Positions 17,821 through 27,000 are shown, counted from the stretch's first letter. The stretch is 64,000 bases of DNA from Spirulina major PCC 6313 (GCF_001890765.1 NZ_KV878783.1:3810771-3874770), one strand, 5' to 3'. The notes: generated from the letters alone by a model not told the origin. A program made the numbers and translations.

Positions 17821-17915
17821 TATAGCAATTTCTAGAGCCATGCGGTACAGAGATCCCCCTCAATCCCCCTTAAAAAGGGGGAAGTAAGATTCTCATGAGT
17901 CGCGAAAACGCTATA
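17821..17915 (-). repeat. 95-bp MITE-like element, copy 1
   Basis: It has inverted ends (TATAGCAATTT at 17821, AAAACGCTATA ending at 17915) and an internal hairpin built from CCCCCTTAAAAAGGGGG. It aligns over its whole length, in opposite orientation, with the 95-bp element at 29980-30074. Its last 21 bases form the first seven codons of the small gene at 17895. Confidence 0.8.
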
Positions 17916-18038
17916 GAAAATCTCCCACCCACCCAAACCCCATCTGCCCGTGAACTAGCCGGTGATTTAGTTGGTTGCTTAGAAAGTCCCGAAGACCTCT
18001 CCAATAATCCAGATTATTTTCAAGGATTTGGTGAATGA
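17895..18038 (+). CDS. Small antitoxin-like protein, N-terminus supplied by a repeat
   Basis: A 47-residue frame, ATG at 17895. Residues from about 18 onward (SARELAGDLVGCLESPEDLSNNP) resemble the C-terminal part of short cyanobacterial antitoxin-type proteins that usually precede a PIN-domain toxin. The first seven codons lie inside the 95-bp repeat, so the original start was probably replaced or truncated. The stop codon overlaps the next start (ATGA), so translation would be coupled to the HicB-like gene. No toxin gene follows. Expression is unproven and it may be a remnant. Confidence 0.5.
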   Translation: MSRENAIENLPPTQTPSARELAGDLVGCLESPEDLSNNPDYFQGFGE

Positions 18039-18241
18039 ACTACACCCTTACAATTCAATGGTCAACAGATGATCAGTGCTTTGTTGTTTTTCTGCCTGAC
18101 TTTGCCGATACCGTCCTGCAACCCGTCACCCACGGCGAAACCTACGAAACCGCCCTCAAAAACGCCCACGAAGTTATTCAGCTCCTGATCGAAACTGCCC
18201 AAACCGAAGGAACATCCTTACCCCACCCCCAAACCGCTTAA
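18035..18241 (+). CDS. HicB-family antitoxin, orphan
   Basis: A 68-residue protein with the partial RNase H-like HicB fold: YTLTIQWSTDDQCFVVFLPDF, then GETYETALKNAHEVIQLLIE. HicB normally neutralises the HicA mRNA interferase encoded next to it, but no HicA reading frame is present on either side. The gene overlaps the small frame upstream by four bases and is followed 16 bp later by a VapB-like antitoxin gene. Lone HicB-like proteins are common in cyanobacteria and may act as regulators. The call is firm by similarity; function without a toxin is unknown. Confidence 0.8.
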   Translation: MNYTLTIQWSTDDQCFVVFLPDFADTVLQPVTHGETYETALKNAHEVIQLLIETAQTEGTSLPHPQTA

Positions 18242-18257
18242 CTTAAATCACGCCCCC

Positions 18258-18479
18258 ATGCAAAACACCCCTAACATTGACGAAACAATCCTCGCTGAAG
18301 CCCTCGCCCTCAGCAACAACCAAACCCCCGAAGATGTGCTTAAAACCGCCCTCCAAGAATACATTCAACGCCGCCGCCAACTTCAAATCATCGAACTTTT
18401 CAACACCATCGACTACGATCCAGACTATGACTATAAACAGCAGCGTCATGTTTGCTTTGAAACAAGGTTTAACGCCTAG
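18258..18479 (+). CDS. VapB-type antitoxin, orphan
   Basis: 73 residues. The N-terminal half matches ribbon-helix-helix VapB antitoxins (IDETILAEALAL, EDVLKTALQEYIQRRRQ), and the tail (IDYDPDYDYKQQR) is the usual toxin-binding end. The last ten residues after KQQR look like a read-on into unrelated DNA. VapB should be followed by a VapC PIN-domain RNase, but the next gene is on the other strand and no PIN motif is present. It is therefore an orphan, probably left when the toxin gene was deleted. Confidence 0.75.
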   Translation: MQNTPNIDETILAEALALSNNQTPEDVLKTALQEYIQRRRQLQIIELFNTIDYDPDYDYKQQRHVCFETRFNA

Positions 18480-18531
18480 CGGTAGAGCTACAATTCATCT
18501 GCTAATAATTCTGGATCAAAGAGCTTGCGCG

Positions 18532-19089
18532 TTAACTGAGGGCGGCTTCGGATTGTTCGAGGATGCTTTGCCATTCTTGGATGAGGCGGGGGGGAATTTT
18601 GAGGATGAAGAGGCTTTGGGATTGGGTGGGGACGGAGAGGAGACAGGGGATGGCGGGGTCGAGGTCGGGGATGATGCTGGTGATGTCGTATTGGGCGACG
18701 TTGTCGGGAATTTCGCTCGGATCGCGCTTAATTTTGGTGGAGACGTTGGGGAGTTGGAAGCGTTTGCCGAGGGAGGTTTCGAGGATGAGGGGTTGCTCGT
18801 GGTCGAGGGGAGTAAGGTCAGGAAAGCCAACGATCCTCAGGAGAACGGGATCGCGGTGGTCGCCGTAGGTGTGGGTGAAGGCGATCGCTTGCCAGGTTTG
18901 CCGATTGAGGTCGCGGATGCTGGCTTTGGAGCGATAGAGCATCCGACCGGGGGCATCGATGTGGGTATACAGATCCGCCTGGGCGGGGGCGCTGAACCCG
19001 AAGCTGATGCAACAGAGGAGGAGCGCGATCGCTGACCCACGACGCAGCAGGCGAAATAAAGCATTGAGGTGAGACGTGAGGTTAACCAT
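18532..19089 (-). CDS. Exported DUF3122 protein
   Basis: A 185-residue protein with a classical Sec signal peptide: basic start, hydrophobic core around residues 18-32 (GSAIALLLCCISFGFS) and a probable cleavage site near APAQA-D. The mature part matches the cyanobacterial DUF3122 family, with an unknown role in the periplasm or thylakoid lumen. It lies 70 bp downstream of the haem protein gene on the same strand and may be co-transcribed with it. No catalytic residues are recognisable. Confidence 0.8.
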   Translation of the reverse strand: MVNLTSHLNALFRLLRRGSAIALLLCCISFGFSAPAQADLYTHIDAPGRMLYRSKASIRDLNRQTWQAIAFTHTYGDHRDPVLLRIVGFPDLTPLDHEQPLILETSLGKRFQLPNVSTKIKRDPSEIPDNVAQYDITSIIPDLDPAIPCLLSVPTQSQSLFILKIPPRLIQEWQSILEQSEAALS

Positions 19090-19159
19090 GATTCAGAGAA
19101 AAAATGTAGAACTGGGGCGATCGCGCCCCAAAGGTCAGGATTTTAGTTGAGTTGGGGGA

Positions 19160-19756
19160 TTAATTGGACATCTTAGCCAATGCTGCCTGGGCTTCGGGGA
19201 CGAAGACTGCATACATGCCGCGCAGATCACCGGCTTGGAAATCGTAGGCGAGGTCTTGGGGATAGTTGTTCTTGACGAAATCCGGGCGGCTGGCTTTCGC
19301 GCCGTGGCAGGCGAGACAGGTGGCTTCAACGTTGATGCGGCGATAGTAGCGGGTTCCGGGTTCGCCGTTGATGGTTTCGGTTTGGACGAAGCTGATCAAG
19401 TCGGGGTGGGTCTCGAAGGTGGTCAGGGCGGCGCGGGCGGTGTCGGTGTCGGGGGCGTGGGCGGGGTTACGGTAGCGGCTGGCGATTTGCTTGACCTGCC
19501 AGGGGTGGGTTTCGTTGAGTTGCTTGGCTCGCATCCCGACGGGTTTGCAGACTTCTTTGAAGGTTTCGACGGTGGGGGGTTCGGTGCGGTCTTCGAGGGT
19601 GGAGGCGAGTTGCGATCGCATTTGGTCTAACTGTTCAATTTCCTGGACGACCTGGCCGAGTTCGGCGGGGGCAGGGGTTGCCCAAGCGGGGGCGGTGAAT
19701 CCTAGGCTGAGGAGGAGGATGAGGCTAAAGCGCAGGAAAATGCGTTGAATAATCAT
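19160..19756 (-). CDS. Tll0287-like exported c-type haem protein
   Basis: A 198-residue protein with a Sec signal peptide (hydrophobic core about residues 8-22, cleavage near APAWA). The mature domain carries one covalent haem-binding motif, CLACH at residues 147-151, in the C-terminal part, and an isolated Cys70 (EVCKPVG). The Tll0287 family is a cyanobacterial haem protein with a PAS-like fold in which a cysteine can be the sixth iron ligand; Cys70 is the candidate here. A redox or gas-sensing role is suspected but unproven. The same-strand neighbour downstream is the DUF3122 gene. Confidence 0.85.
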   Translation of the reverse strand: MIIQRIFLRFSLILLLSLGFTAPAWATPAPAELGQVVQEIEQLDQMRSQLASTLEDRTEPPTVETFKEVCKPVGMRAKQLNETHPWQVKQIASRYRNPAHAPDTDTARAALTTFETHPDLISFVQTETINGEPGTRYYRRINVEATCLACHGAKASRPDFVKNNYPQDLAYDFQAGDLRGMYAVFVPEAQAALAKMSN

Positions 19757-19937
19757 GAGAAGTACGCTGATGTTTCAGTTTATTAATTATATAGCTAATC
19801 AAGAATATAAATGATATACAGTTCACATTAATTAAAAACAACCCCGTTAAAATTAAGTGAGGAATCGTTATTGATCGCGCCGCATCCCTAGGCATCGGGG
19901 CGCGATCGCGCCCCTTCTTCTGTCTTGCTGACTTGCT

Positions 19938-21296
19938 ATGACCCTCACCCCTGGTCTGAACGCCCTAAAACAAAAGGATTATCCAAGGGCGATCGCGCTC
20001 TTGACCCACTATTGCGATCGTCACCCCGACCCCCAGGCCGTGGACTACTACAAAGCCCAAATCGGTCTGTGCCAAGCCTATCGCGCCACGGGCAAGATTC
20101 AACCGGCCCTAGACTGCTGCACCCGACTGCAAGCCAGCCCCTATCCGAAGGTGCAACAGTGGGCGGCTCAACAACGCCAAAGCCTGCACCGCCCCAAGCC
20201 GGAACAGGCCCTGCTCACCACCTTGCAGCAGGCCATGGATCAAGGGGATTACACCACGGTGATCACCCGTTTGGCCAAGACGCATTTTCCCCCCTCCTCC
20301 ACGGCGACGAAACTAAAGTGCTTGCTGATCGAAGCCTATGAACAGAACGGCCAGCGGGAAGACGCGATCGCCCACAGCCAAGCCCTGCTCACCGACCCCG
20401 ATCCGAAGCTGCAAAATTGGGCGCAACAGACCCTAGACCGTCTCGCGGCAGCGTCAGCAGCTCAAGCCTCACGTCCGCATCAGGGATGGCGGTGGCTGGG
20501 TTGGGTGGCGGTTTTGGGTGTGGTGGTGGGAGGGGTGGTGGGAGGGGTGGGGCGGTGGTTGCCCATGGAAAGGCAGGTTTCAGGATGGTCTGCGGATGTT
20601 GCGTCTTCACCCACGCCGATGACAGTGGAGCTGCCGACGCAATCGGATTGGCAACTGAGTCAATCGGCCCAGCGGTATACGTTGGCGTTTTCTCCGGCGG
20701 TGCGCAGCGAAATCATCCGCCAAAGCCAACAGGGACGCAATGCCAACGCGCCCCAGGTCAACGAGGAGAATACCTATTACGAAATTTACGGGCAGACGGC
20801 GGCGGATCTGCTACAGGAAATTCCGCTGCGGAGTCCACGCATGGATCACTACAGCGGCAAAACAGCGATCGCAACGGCAGCCCTGAAACCCAGTTGGAAA
20901 TACGAATTTGTGCGGGTGGGGGCGGATTTTTGTGCGATCGCCACGGTGGAAACGATCGCGGATGTGGTCTATACCTTCCCGAAATGGGTGGACTATGACC
21001 AAGCCGATCGCCGCTTGCAACAACGCTGGGATATCTTTTTAAACGCCGTCACGCGCCATGAGCATCGACATCGCGATATTTTAATCGAAGCCTTGGTGCA
21101 AGCAGAACCCGCGATCTTAGCCCTCGAACCCCAGCCCACTTGTGAGCAAGCCGTGACCCAAGCCAACGCCGTGATGCATAACTTAATTAACCAATCCAAC
21201 GAAAAACAGCACCACTTTGATGCCACGGATGATCACCCGGATTATTATGCGTTGCGGAGTCTAATGGTGGAAGAATGGCGCGATCGCCTGCCTTAA
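19938..21296 (+). CDS. TPR-like membrane protein with a DUF922-type HExxH domain
   Basis: 452 residues. Residues 1-165 contain TPR-like helical pairs (ALKQKDYPRAIALL, AYEQNGQREDAIAHSQ). One membrane helix follows at about 184-212 (a Gly/Val-rich stretch). The C-terminal 200 residues match DUF922, a putative zinc-protease family: the segment RHEHRHRD gives HExxH with His374, Glu375 and His378. The orientation would place TPRs inside and the protease domain outside the cytoplasm. Substrate and role are unknown. The gene stands apart from its neighbours. Confidence 0.75.
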   Translation: MTLTPGLNALKQKDYPRAIALLTHYCDRHPDPQAVDYYKAQIGLCQAYRATGKIQPALDCCTRLQASPYPKVQQWAAQQRQSLHRPKPEQALLTTLQQAMDQGDYTTVITRLAKTHFPPSSTATKLKCLLIEAYEQNGQREDAIAHSQALLTDPDPKLQNWAQQTLDRLAAASAAQASRPHQGWRWLGWVAVLGVVVGGVVGGVGRWLPMERQVSGWSADVASSPTPMTVELPTQSDWQLSQSAQRYTLAFSPAVRSEIIRQSQQGRNANAPQVNEENTYYEIYGQTAADLLQEIPLRSPRMDHYSGKTAIATAALKPSWKYEFVRVGADFCAIATVETIADVVYTFPKWVDYDQADRRLQQRWDIFLNAVTRHEHRHRDILIEALVQAEPAILALEPQPTCEQAVTQANAVMHNLINQSNEKQHHFDATDDHPDYYALRSLMVEEWRDRLP

Positions 21297-21473
21297 CCCA
21301 TTGATTAACCAAGATTCTAGGCCATACAAAAAATGGGAAGGACGATTCCCAAGCCCAGGGGGAGAATTTCAGGACGATCGCTGCCCCGCTGGAAGCAGAA
21401 ATCGTTAAGATGGTGTCTAAGCAGGCATTGCCTGTGGTGAACCATCCACCCTTTTTCGTCTTCGGTATTTGCT

Positions 21474-21827
21474 ATGACTGCAACTCAAACCCCTCAAAAA
21501 GGTATTCTGCTCTCCGAAACTGCCCTCGAACATCTGCAACAATTGCGATCGCAGCAAGGTCGCGATCTGTGCCTGCGGGTCGGTGTGCGTAATGGTGGCT
21601 GTTCGGGAATGTCCTACGCGATGGATTTTGAGACGGCTGAGAATATTCGCGAGGATGATGAAGTCTATAACTACAACGGCTTCCGCATTATCTGTGATCC
21701 CAAAAGTCTGCTGTATATCTACGGAATGCAGTTGGATTACAGCAATGCCCTCATCGGCGGCGGCTTCCAGTTTACGAACCCCAACGCCAACCAAACCTGC
21801 GGCTGTGGCAAGTCTTTCGGGGTGTAG
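21474..21827 (+). CDS. IscA/SufA/HesB-type iron-sulfur cluster assembly protein
   Basis: A 117-residue A-type carrier. The three conserved cysteines are present: one in GGCSGMSY and two in the C-terminal CGCGKSF. Such proteins accept Fe or Fe-S clusters and pass them to apo-enzymes. The length and the [11 protein letters not shown] motif fit the cyanobacterial SufA/IscA group. No other suf or isc gene is nearby, and a TPR protein gene follows after 73 bp. Which of the A-type paralogs it is cannot be decided here. Confidence 0.93.
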   Translation: MTATQTPQKGILLSETALEHLQQLRSQQGRDLCLRVGVRNGGCSGMSYAMDFETAENIREDDEVYNYNGFRIICDPKSLLYIYGMQLDYSNALIGGGFQFTNPNANQTCGCGKSFGV

Positions 21828-21900
21828 GCCGTAACCCACAGAACGGTGTACACTAAGCGATCGCGCTGATGTGCGAAGACGTTGCCTAACGATTGGAACT

Positions 21901-22320
21901 ATGCCAGATTCTGTAACCTCACTCTATGACAGTGGCCTAGAACGCTACCAAGCGGGGGAAGGCCCGGAAACGCTAATCCCGGTGTTTCGTGAAATTTGCG
22001 ATCGCAGTCGCAAAAATCCCGCCGCTTGGTCAAGCTTGGCTTGGCTGTATCTCCTGTCCAACAAGGGCGAACAGGCCCTCAGCGCGGCCCAAAAAGGGAT
22101 TAAGCTTGACCCCAACGCCCCCCAAGCCCGGATCAATCTCGCCCTAGCGATGTTGGAAACTGGCAAAACGGGGGTGCGAGATCATGTGGAGGCCGCCAAA
22201 GACATGATGGCCGCTAGCTCCGAAATCCGCCAAGATATCATCGACAATATTGAAGATGGCTTGGGCCGTAAGCCTGATTGGAAAGCGTTGCAACGTCTGA
22301 AAAAATGGCTAACGGAGTAA
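21901..22320 (+). CDS. Short TPR protein
   Basis: A 139-residue soluble protein composed mainly of TPR-like helices (NPAAWSSLAWLYLLSNKGEQALSAA is the first clear unit, followed by NAPQARINLALAMLETGK). The ATG at 21901 was chosen because it gives the family-like start MPDSVTSLYDSG; an upstream in-frame ATG at 21871 has no support. It probably mediates protein interactions. It lies between the IscA-type gene and the M48 peptidase gene, on the same strand. A specific function is not known. Confidence 0.75.
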   Translation: MPDSVTSLYDSGLERYQAGEGPETLIPVFREICDRSRKNPAAWSSLAWLYLLSNKGEQALSAAQKGIKLDPNAPQARINLALAMLETGKTGVRDHVEAAKDMMAASSEIRQDIIDNIEDGLGRKPDWKALQRLKKWLTE

Positions 22321-22368
22321 GGTTTAAGGTTTTGCGATCGCGCCTCTGTTCCCTTCTGACACATTAAA

Positions 22369-23241
22369 ATGGCTCCGAAGCAATCGCTCATTGGGCTAAA
22401 AGCCAGCCAATTCCGCCACCCCCTCGACCAAGATGCCACCCAGTCACTTCAACAAGTGCCGGGCTTGGATATTGCCATTCGGGCGATGTTGGGGCCGGTG
22501 GTGGAAGAATTCATGTTCATCAACAATGTAGCCGCCAGTGTGCAAGTCGGGCCGCAGCAATTGCCGCAGCTTCATGATCTTCTCCTCGAAGCCTGCGAAA
22601 TCCTCGATGTGGAGTCGCCCCAACTCTATGTCAAGCAGCACCCCACCCCCAACGCCTACACCCTGGCGATGCGGGGCAAGCGGCCCTTTATTGTGATTCA
22701 TACGGCGTTAATTGACCTGTTGACCTGGGAAGAGGTGCAGGCGGTGATTGCCCATGAGTTGGGGCATTTGAAATGTGAGCATGGGGTCTATATGACCTTG
22801 GCGAATGTGATGGTGCTGGCGGCTTCGATCGTGCCGACGTGGGGAGCGTTGTTGACCCAGGCATTGCAGGATCGGATGTTGGAATGGTCGCGCTGTGCGG
22901 AGTTGAGTTGCGATCGCGCTGCCCTTCTCGCCTGCCAAAACCCCGATGTGGTGATGTCGGTGTTGATGAAGTTGGCGGGCGGTTCACCGCGTCTAGCTCC
23001 GATGTTGAACCTGGATGCTTTCGTTGCCCAAGCACGGGACTATGATGCGATCGCCACCCACGAAATCGGCCACCTGCTGCGATCAGCCCAAGTCCAGCAG
23101 CTAACCCACCCCTTCCCCGTACTCCGCGCCCGCGAAGTTCAACGCTGGGCCAAATCTTCTGATTATCAGGCCTTGCTGGAATCGAATCGAGGGGGCTATA
23201 ATGGCAAAGCATCAAATACGGGTGAGTGGCGGAATTGGTAG
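22369..23241 (+). CDS. M48-family metallopeptidase
   Basis: A 290-residue zinc peptidase. The HELGH motif is at residues 129-133 and the downstream third-ligand helix contains CAELSCDRAALL. There is only one weak hydrophobic stretch (MVLAASIVPTWGALL), so it is less membrane-embedded than HtpX. The coding frame does not stop before the next gene: it runs 22 bases into tRNA-Leu and uses a TAG (23239-23241) in the tRNA D arm. The final ~19 residues (after YQALLE) therefore look like a non-family extension caused by loss of the original stop. Confidence 0.9.
   Translation: MAPKQSLIGLKASQFRHPLDQDATQSLQQVPGLDIAIRAMLGPVVEEFMFINNVAASVQVGPQQLPQLHDLLLEACEILDVESPQLYVKQHPTPNAYTLAMRGKRPFIVIHTALIDLLTWEEVQAVIAHELGHLKCEHGVYMTLANVMVLAASIVPTWGALLTQALQDRMLEWSRCAELSCDRAALLACQNPDVVMSVLMKLAGGSPRLAPMLNLDAFVAQARDYDAIATHEIGHLLRSAQVQQLTHPFPVLRAREVQRWAKSSDYQALLESNRGGYNGKASNTGEWRNW
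23173..23202 (+). promoter_or_regulatory. Candidate tRNA-Leu promoter inside the M48 gene
   Basis: A perfect -10 box TATAAT lies at 23197-23202, 17 bp before the mature tRNA 5' end. A weak -35 (TTGCTG, 23173-23178) is 18 bp upstream of it. The promoter lies within the last codons of the peptidase gene. Confidence 0.6.
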
Positions 23242-23301
23242 ACGCACCACACTCAAAATGTGGCGGCTTCGGTCGTGAGAGTTCGAGTCTCTCCTTACCC
23301 A
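23220..23301 (+). tRNA. tRNA-Leu (anticodon CAA)
   Basis: An 82-nt tRNA with the long variable arm of class II tRNAs. The acceptor stem pairs GGGTGAG (23220-23226) with CTTACCC, with A23301 as discriminator base. The anticodon stem CCACA/TGTGG holds the loop CTCAAAA, giving anticodon CAA, which reads the leucine codon TTG. The T arm shows GTTCGAGTC. The 3' CCA is not encoded. A strong terminator follows 6 bp later. Confidence 0.95.
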
Positions 23302-23307
23302 TGACAA

Positions 23308-23345
23308 ACGCGACTTAAGATCAATAACCTTAAGTCGCGTTTTTT
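23308..23345 (+). terminator. Rho-independent terminator of tRNA-Leu
   Basis: A 12-bp perfect stem, ACGCGACTTAAG (23308-23319) with CTTAAGTCGCGT (23329-23340), encloses a 9-nt loop and is followed by a T tract to 23345. It would end both the tRNA transcript and any read-through from the peptidase gene. Confidence 0.93.
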
Positions 23346-23350
23346 GCAAT

Positions 23351-23656
23351 CCTGAAATTCTCTGGCGTGCGAGCTTCTCGCACGCTACCCTGATCAGGGG
23401 AGGCGGACGATACCACATAATCCGCGATAGCAGGAGTGAGCCAGAGGCTCACACTACTACCTGAAATCCTCTGTAGTTCGAGCTTCTCGCTCGCTGCTCT
23501 AGATTTGGCCGCAGTGAGCCAGAGGCTCACACTACTACTACCTAAAATCCTCTGTAGTTCGAGCTTCTCGCTCGCTGCTCTAGATTTGGCCGCAGTGAGC
23601 CAGAGGCTCACACTACTACTACCTGAAATCCTCTGTAGTTCGAGCTTCTCGCTCGC
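23351..23656. repeat. 81-bp tandem repeats with internal hairpins
   Basis: Two nearly identical 81-bp units (23460-23540 and 23541-23621) are followed by a partial third (23622-23656). A diverged, longer relative starts at 23351. Each unit contains the palindrome GTGAGCC-AGA-GGCTCAC. The diverged copy has a stronger hairpin, GCGTGCGAG-CTT-CTCGCACGC, at 23365-23385. Open frames on both strands through this array are by-products of a period divisible by three. No gene is called between 23302 and 24051. Confidence 0.9.
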
Positions 23657-23750
23657 TGCCCTGAATCCTGCCCTGAATCCTGCCCTGAATCCTGCCCTGA
23701 ATCCTGCCCTGAATCCTGCTCCGATCCTGCCCTGAATCCTGCTCTGATCC
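23657..23750. repeat. 12-bp tandem repeat TGCCCTGAATCC
   Basis: Five exact 12-bp units (23657-23716) are followed by an 11-bp variant, another exact unit and a final 11-bp variant. The array continues directly out of the third 81-bp unit, as if it replaced the unit's second half. Copy number is likely to vary between strains. Confidence 0.92.
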
Positions 23751-24051
23751 TCAATAGCCCACAGGGAGAGGGACGTTGAGACCCTTGAGCACTACTGGAT
23801 AAATTTTTACCCTTCAATAGCCCCTTGTTGGCAAAAATCTAGGCTTTACAATTAATGAAGGAGGGCAACATCAGCAAATTCGTCGCGATCGCCCTACCCC
23901 GTTCAAGGTAATGTCTGCGGCGAAGCGATTGCGGCCATCAAAAATCTTGAAGTTTATTTCCTCTGTTTAGGGCATATTAGGTTCCCAGGCTCAAGACGGT
24001 TAAGATCAAAGAATAAAAAGTAGTTATTCATACAGATTTTTGAATGTCATT

Positions 24052-27000
24052 ATGTATAAAAGTGCCCTCCCGATCGCGCCCGTGGATCTGCAAGCCGCCA
24101 TTATTCGTGACCCCTTAACCGTGACCTGCGACACCCCCTTAATGGAGGCGATCGCAACCATGAACCAATCCCACAACTACTGTGCCCACGATCTCGCCGC
24201 ACGGGAAGCCGCTTGGCGACAGGAGGCGCGATCGAGTTGTGTGTTGGTGTTAGCAAACGAGCGCGTTGTGGGAATTTTCACCGAGCGGGATGTGGTGCGT
24301 CACTGTGCAGCGCAACAGGACTTGACCCATTGGACGATCGCCCAAGGGATGCAGTCGCCGGTCATGACCTTACCAGAGACGGAATTCACCGATGTGTTAG
24401 TGGCCATCAATCGGTTGCAACAGCATCACATCCGCCATTTACCCCTCGTGGATGCCGCCGGTCGCCTCTCCGGACTCCTCACCCATGAGAGTCTGCGGCA
24501 CACCACCCGCCCCGTGGACTTGTTACGCTTACGGCAGGTGCATGAGGTGATGAGTCCGGCGGTGATTACCGCTGCGCCGGGGGTGTCGATGTTGACGATC
24601 GCGCAAATCTTGGCGCAGCATCGGGTGAGTTGTGTGGTGATCGTGGCCACCCAAGGGGAGGGAGACGCAGCGATCCAGCGCCCGGTGGGGATGATCACGG
24701 AGCGGGATGTGGTGCGGTTTCGCAGCCTTGAGGTAGATTTGGCCCATTGCACCGCTGCCACGCTGATGAGCCAGCCTGTGATTGAAGTGCAGACCGAGGA
24801 TAGTCTGTGGCATGTGCAGACGGTGATGGAAGAGCATCAGGTGCGGCGGGTGGTGGTGACGGACGATCGCGGTGAGTTGCAGGGTATTGTCACCCAGAGC
24901 AGTTTATTAAATGTCCTGAACCCCATTGAACTGTTCCATTTGGCCGAGATGCTCGAAGCCAAGGTCAAGCGCCTCGAAGCCGAAAAAATGACGTTGTTAG
25001 AACAGCGGGCCAGCACCCTAGAGCAACAAGTGCAGGCCCGCACCGCAGAACTCAGCCACAAAGCTGAACAGGATCGGATTCTCAATGCGATCGCCCTCCA
25101 GATTCGCTCCTCGTTGGATTTACAAACCATCCTCGACACAGCAGCGGCCCAGATTCATCAGCTTTTGCAGTGCGATCGCGTCACGATGTGGCAAATGGAT
25201 GACCAATACCATACCCGCGTTGTGGCCGAAGCCACCGATTCCCCCGACTGGCTTGTGGGGGCAGATATTTTCGATGAATGTTTTGTCGAATCCCTCACCG
25301 AATCCTATCGCGAGGGCAAGATTCACATTGTGCCCGATATTGAAACCGCCGAGATAGCCCCATGTCACCGAGACTTGTTGCGGCGCATCTATACCCGCGC
25401 CAAAGTGATGGTGCCGCTGTTGTGTAATGACCAATTGTGGGGTTTTTTGAATGTGACAGAGCGGGACTTTCCCCGCCAGTGGCAACCCGCCGAAGTGGAA
25501 CTTCTGCAAGCCCTCTCGGTGCATTTAGCGATCGCCATTCAACAGGCCACCACCCATGCACAGTTACACCAAGAATTACACGATCGGCAACAGGTCGAAC
25601 AACGCTTAAACGACGCGCAAAAACTCGCCAAAGTGGGCAGTTGGGAATACGATGTGCAGGTGGGTAACCTGTCGTGGACGGCAGAAGTGGCACGGATTTT
25701 TGAGCGCGATCCCCAGGATTTTAATTCAGCCCAGGGTGTGTTTTTTGAGGCAGTCCACCCGGACGATCGCGCCCTAGTTTGGCAAGCCTACGACTATCAT
25801 TTACGCGAGCAACACCCCTACGATATTGTCCATCGTCTTTGGATGCCCGATGGACGGGTGAAATATGTTCACGAACAATGTGAAACGGATTATGCCGAGG
25901 ATGGGACACCCTTGCGATCGCGGGGCATGGTGCAGGATATCACCGACCGTAAAGAAGTCGAAATCGCCCTCGCCACCCTCAACACCGAACTCGAAACCCG
26001 CGTCCAAGAACGCACCCAACAACTCCGCGAACAAGATCTTCAACTCCAAGAATTTTTAGAAAATGCCAATGATTTAATTCAAAGTGTGCGCTTGGCGGAT
26101 AGTCATTTTGAATTTGTCAATCAAACCTGGCTCAATACCTTAGGCTATACCGCCGCAGAAGTGGAAAACCTGACTATTTTTGATGTGCTCCATCCGGATC
26201 ATCATGACTCTTGCCGGGCGATGCTCACTGAAATTCAAGCGGGCGATCGCTGCTCCCTTGACCGGATGGAATTACTCTTTCTCACAAAAAATCGCCGAAA
26301 AATCGTTGTCGAAGGAAGTATTAACTGTCGCTATGAAGGTGAATATCCGGTGGCTGCCCGTGCCATTTTTCGCGACATTACCCAACAGAAAAACATCCTC
26401 GAAGCCCTCCGAGACAGTCAAAAACGGTATCAACGCCTCGTGGATGATATTGGCAGTAAATTTCTTATTTTCAGCCATACCGGAAAATTAGGGCGCTTGA
26501 CCTATGTCAGCAGCGGTTGCGAAGCGATTTTTGGCCAAGATCGGGCGGATTTACTGGGTCAACCCTGGTTAGAAGCGGTGCAATGGCTCCCAGAGAGCCA
26601 CGCCCAGAGCCACGCCATCCTCAACGATTTTTTCCAACATCCGCAACAGTCCCAACCCCAACAATGTGAACTGCAATTTCGCCACCCTGACGGCCAGATC
26701 CGGACGATCGCGCTCCACCAACATCCGGTGCGGGATGAGGCCGGGACATTAATCGCCGTCGAAGGGATTGCCGAAAATATTACCGCCCAAAAAGCCGCCG
26801 CCATTCACCTCCAAAACCTCAACTATCGTCTCCAGATTGCGCTACGGTCTGTGGCGATGGGGATTTGGGATTGGAATATCCAAAAGCAGAACCTCACCTG
26901 GGACGATCGCATGTTTGAAATCTACGGCATTCAGGCAGACGACTTTACAGGACAGGTGGACTACTGGCACGACATCCTGCATCCGGACGATCGCGAGGCC

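Noticed and set aside
15215-18034. Composite transposon formed by IS66 and IS1
   Set aside because: The two elements are unrelated, lie 17 bp apart with no cargo between them, and IS1 has its own target duplication.
18277-19035. 252-codon open frame on the plus strand
   Set aside because: It is the complement of the DUF3122 gene and overlaps the VapB-like gene; its composition is a shadow of the real genes.
23351-23750. Possible CRISPR array
   Set aside because: The repeats are contiguous 81-bp and 12-bp tandem units with no unique spacers, and no cas genes are nearby.
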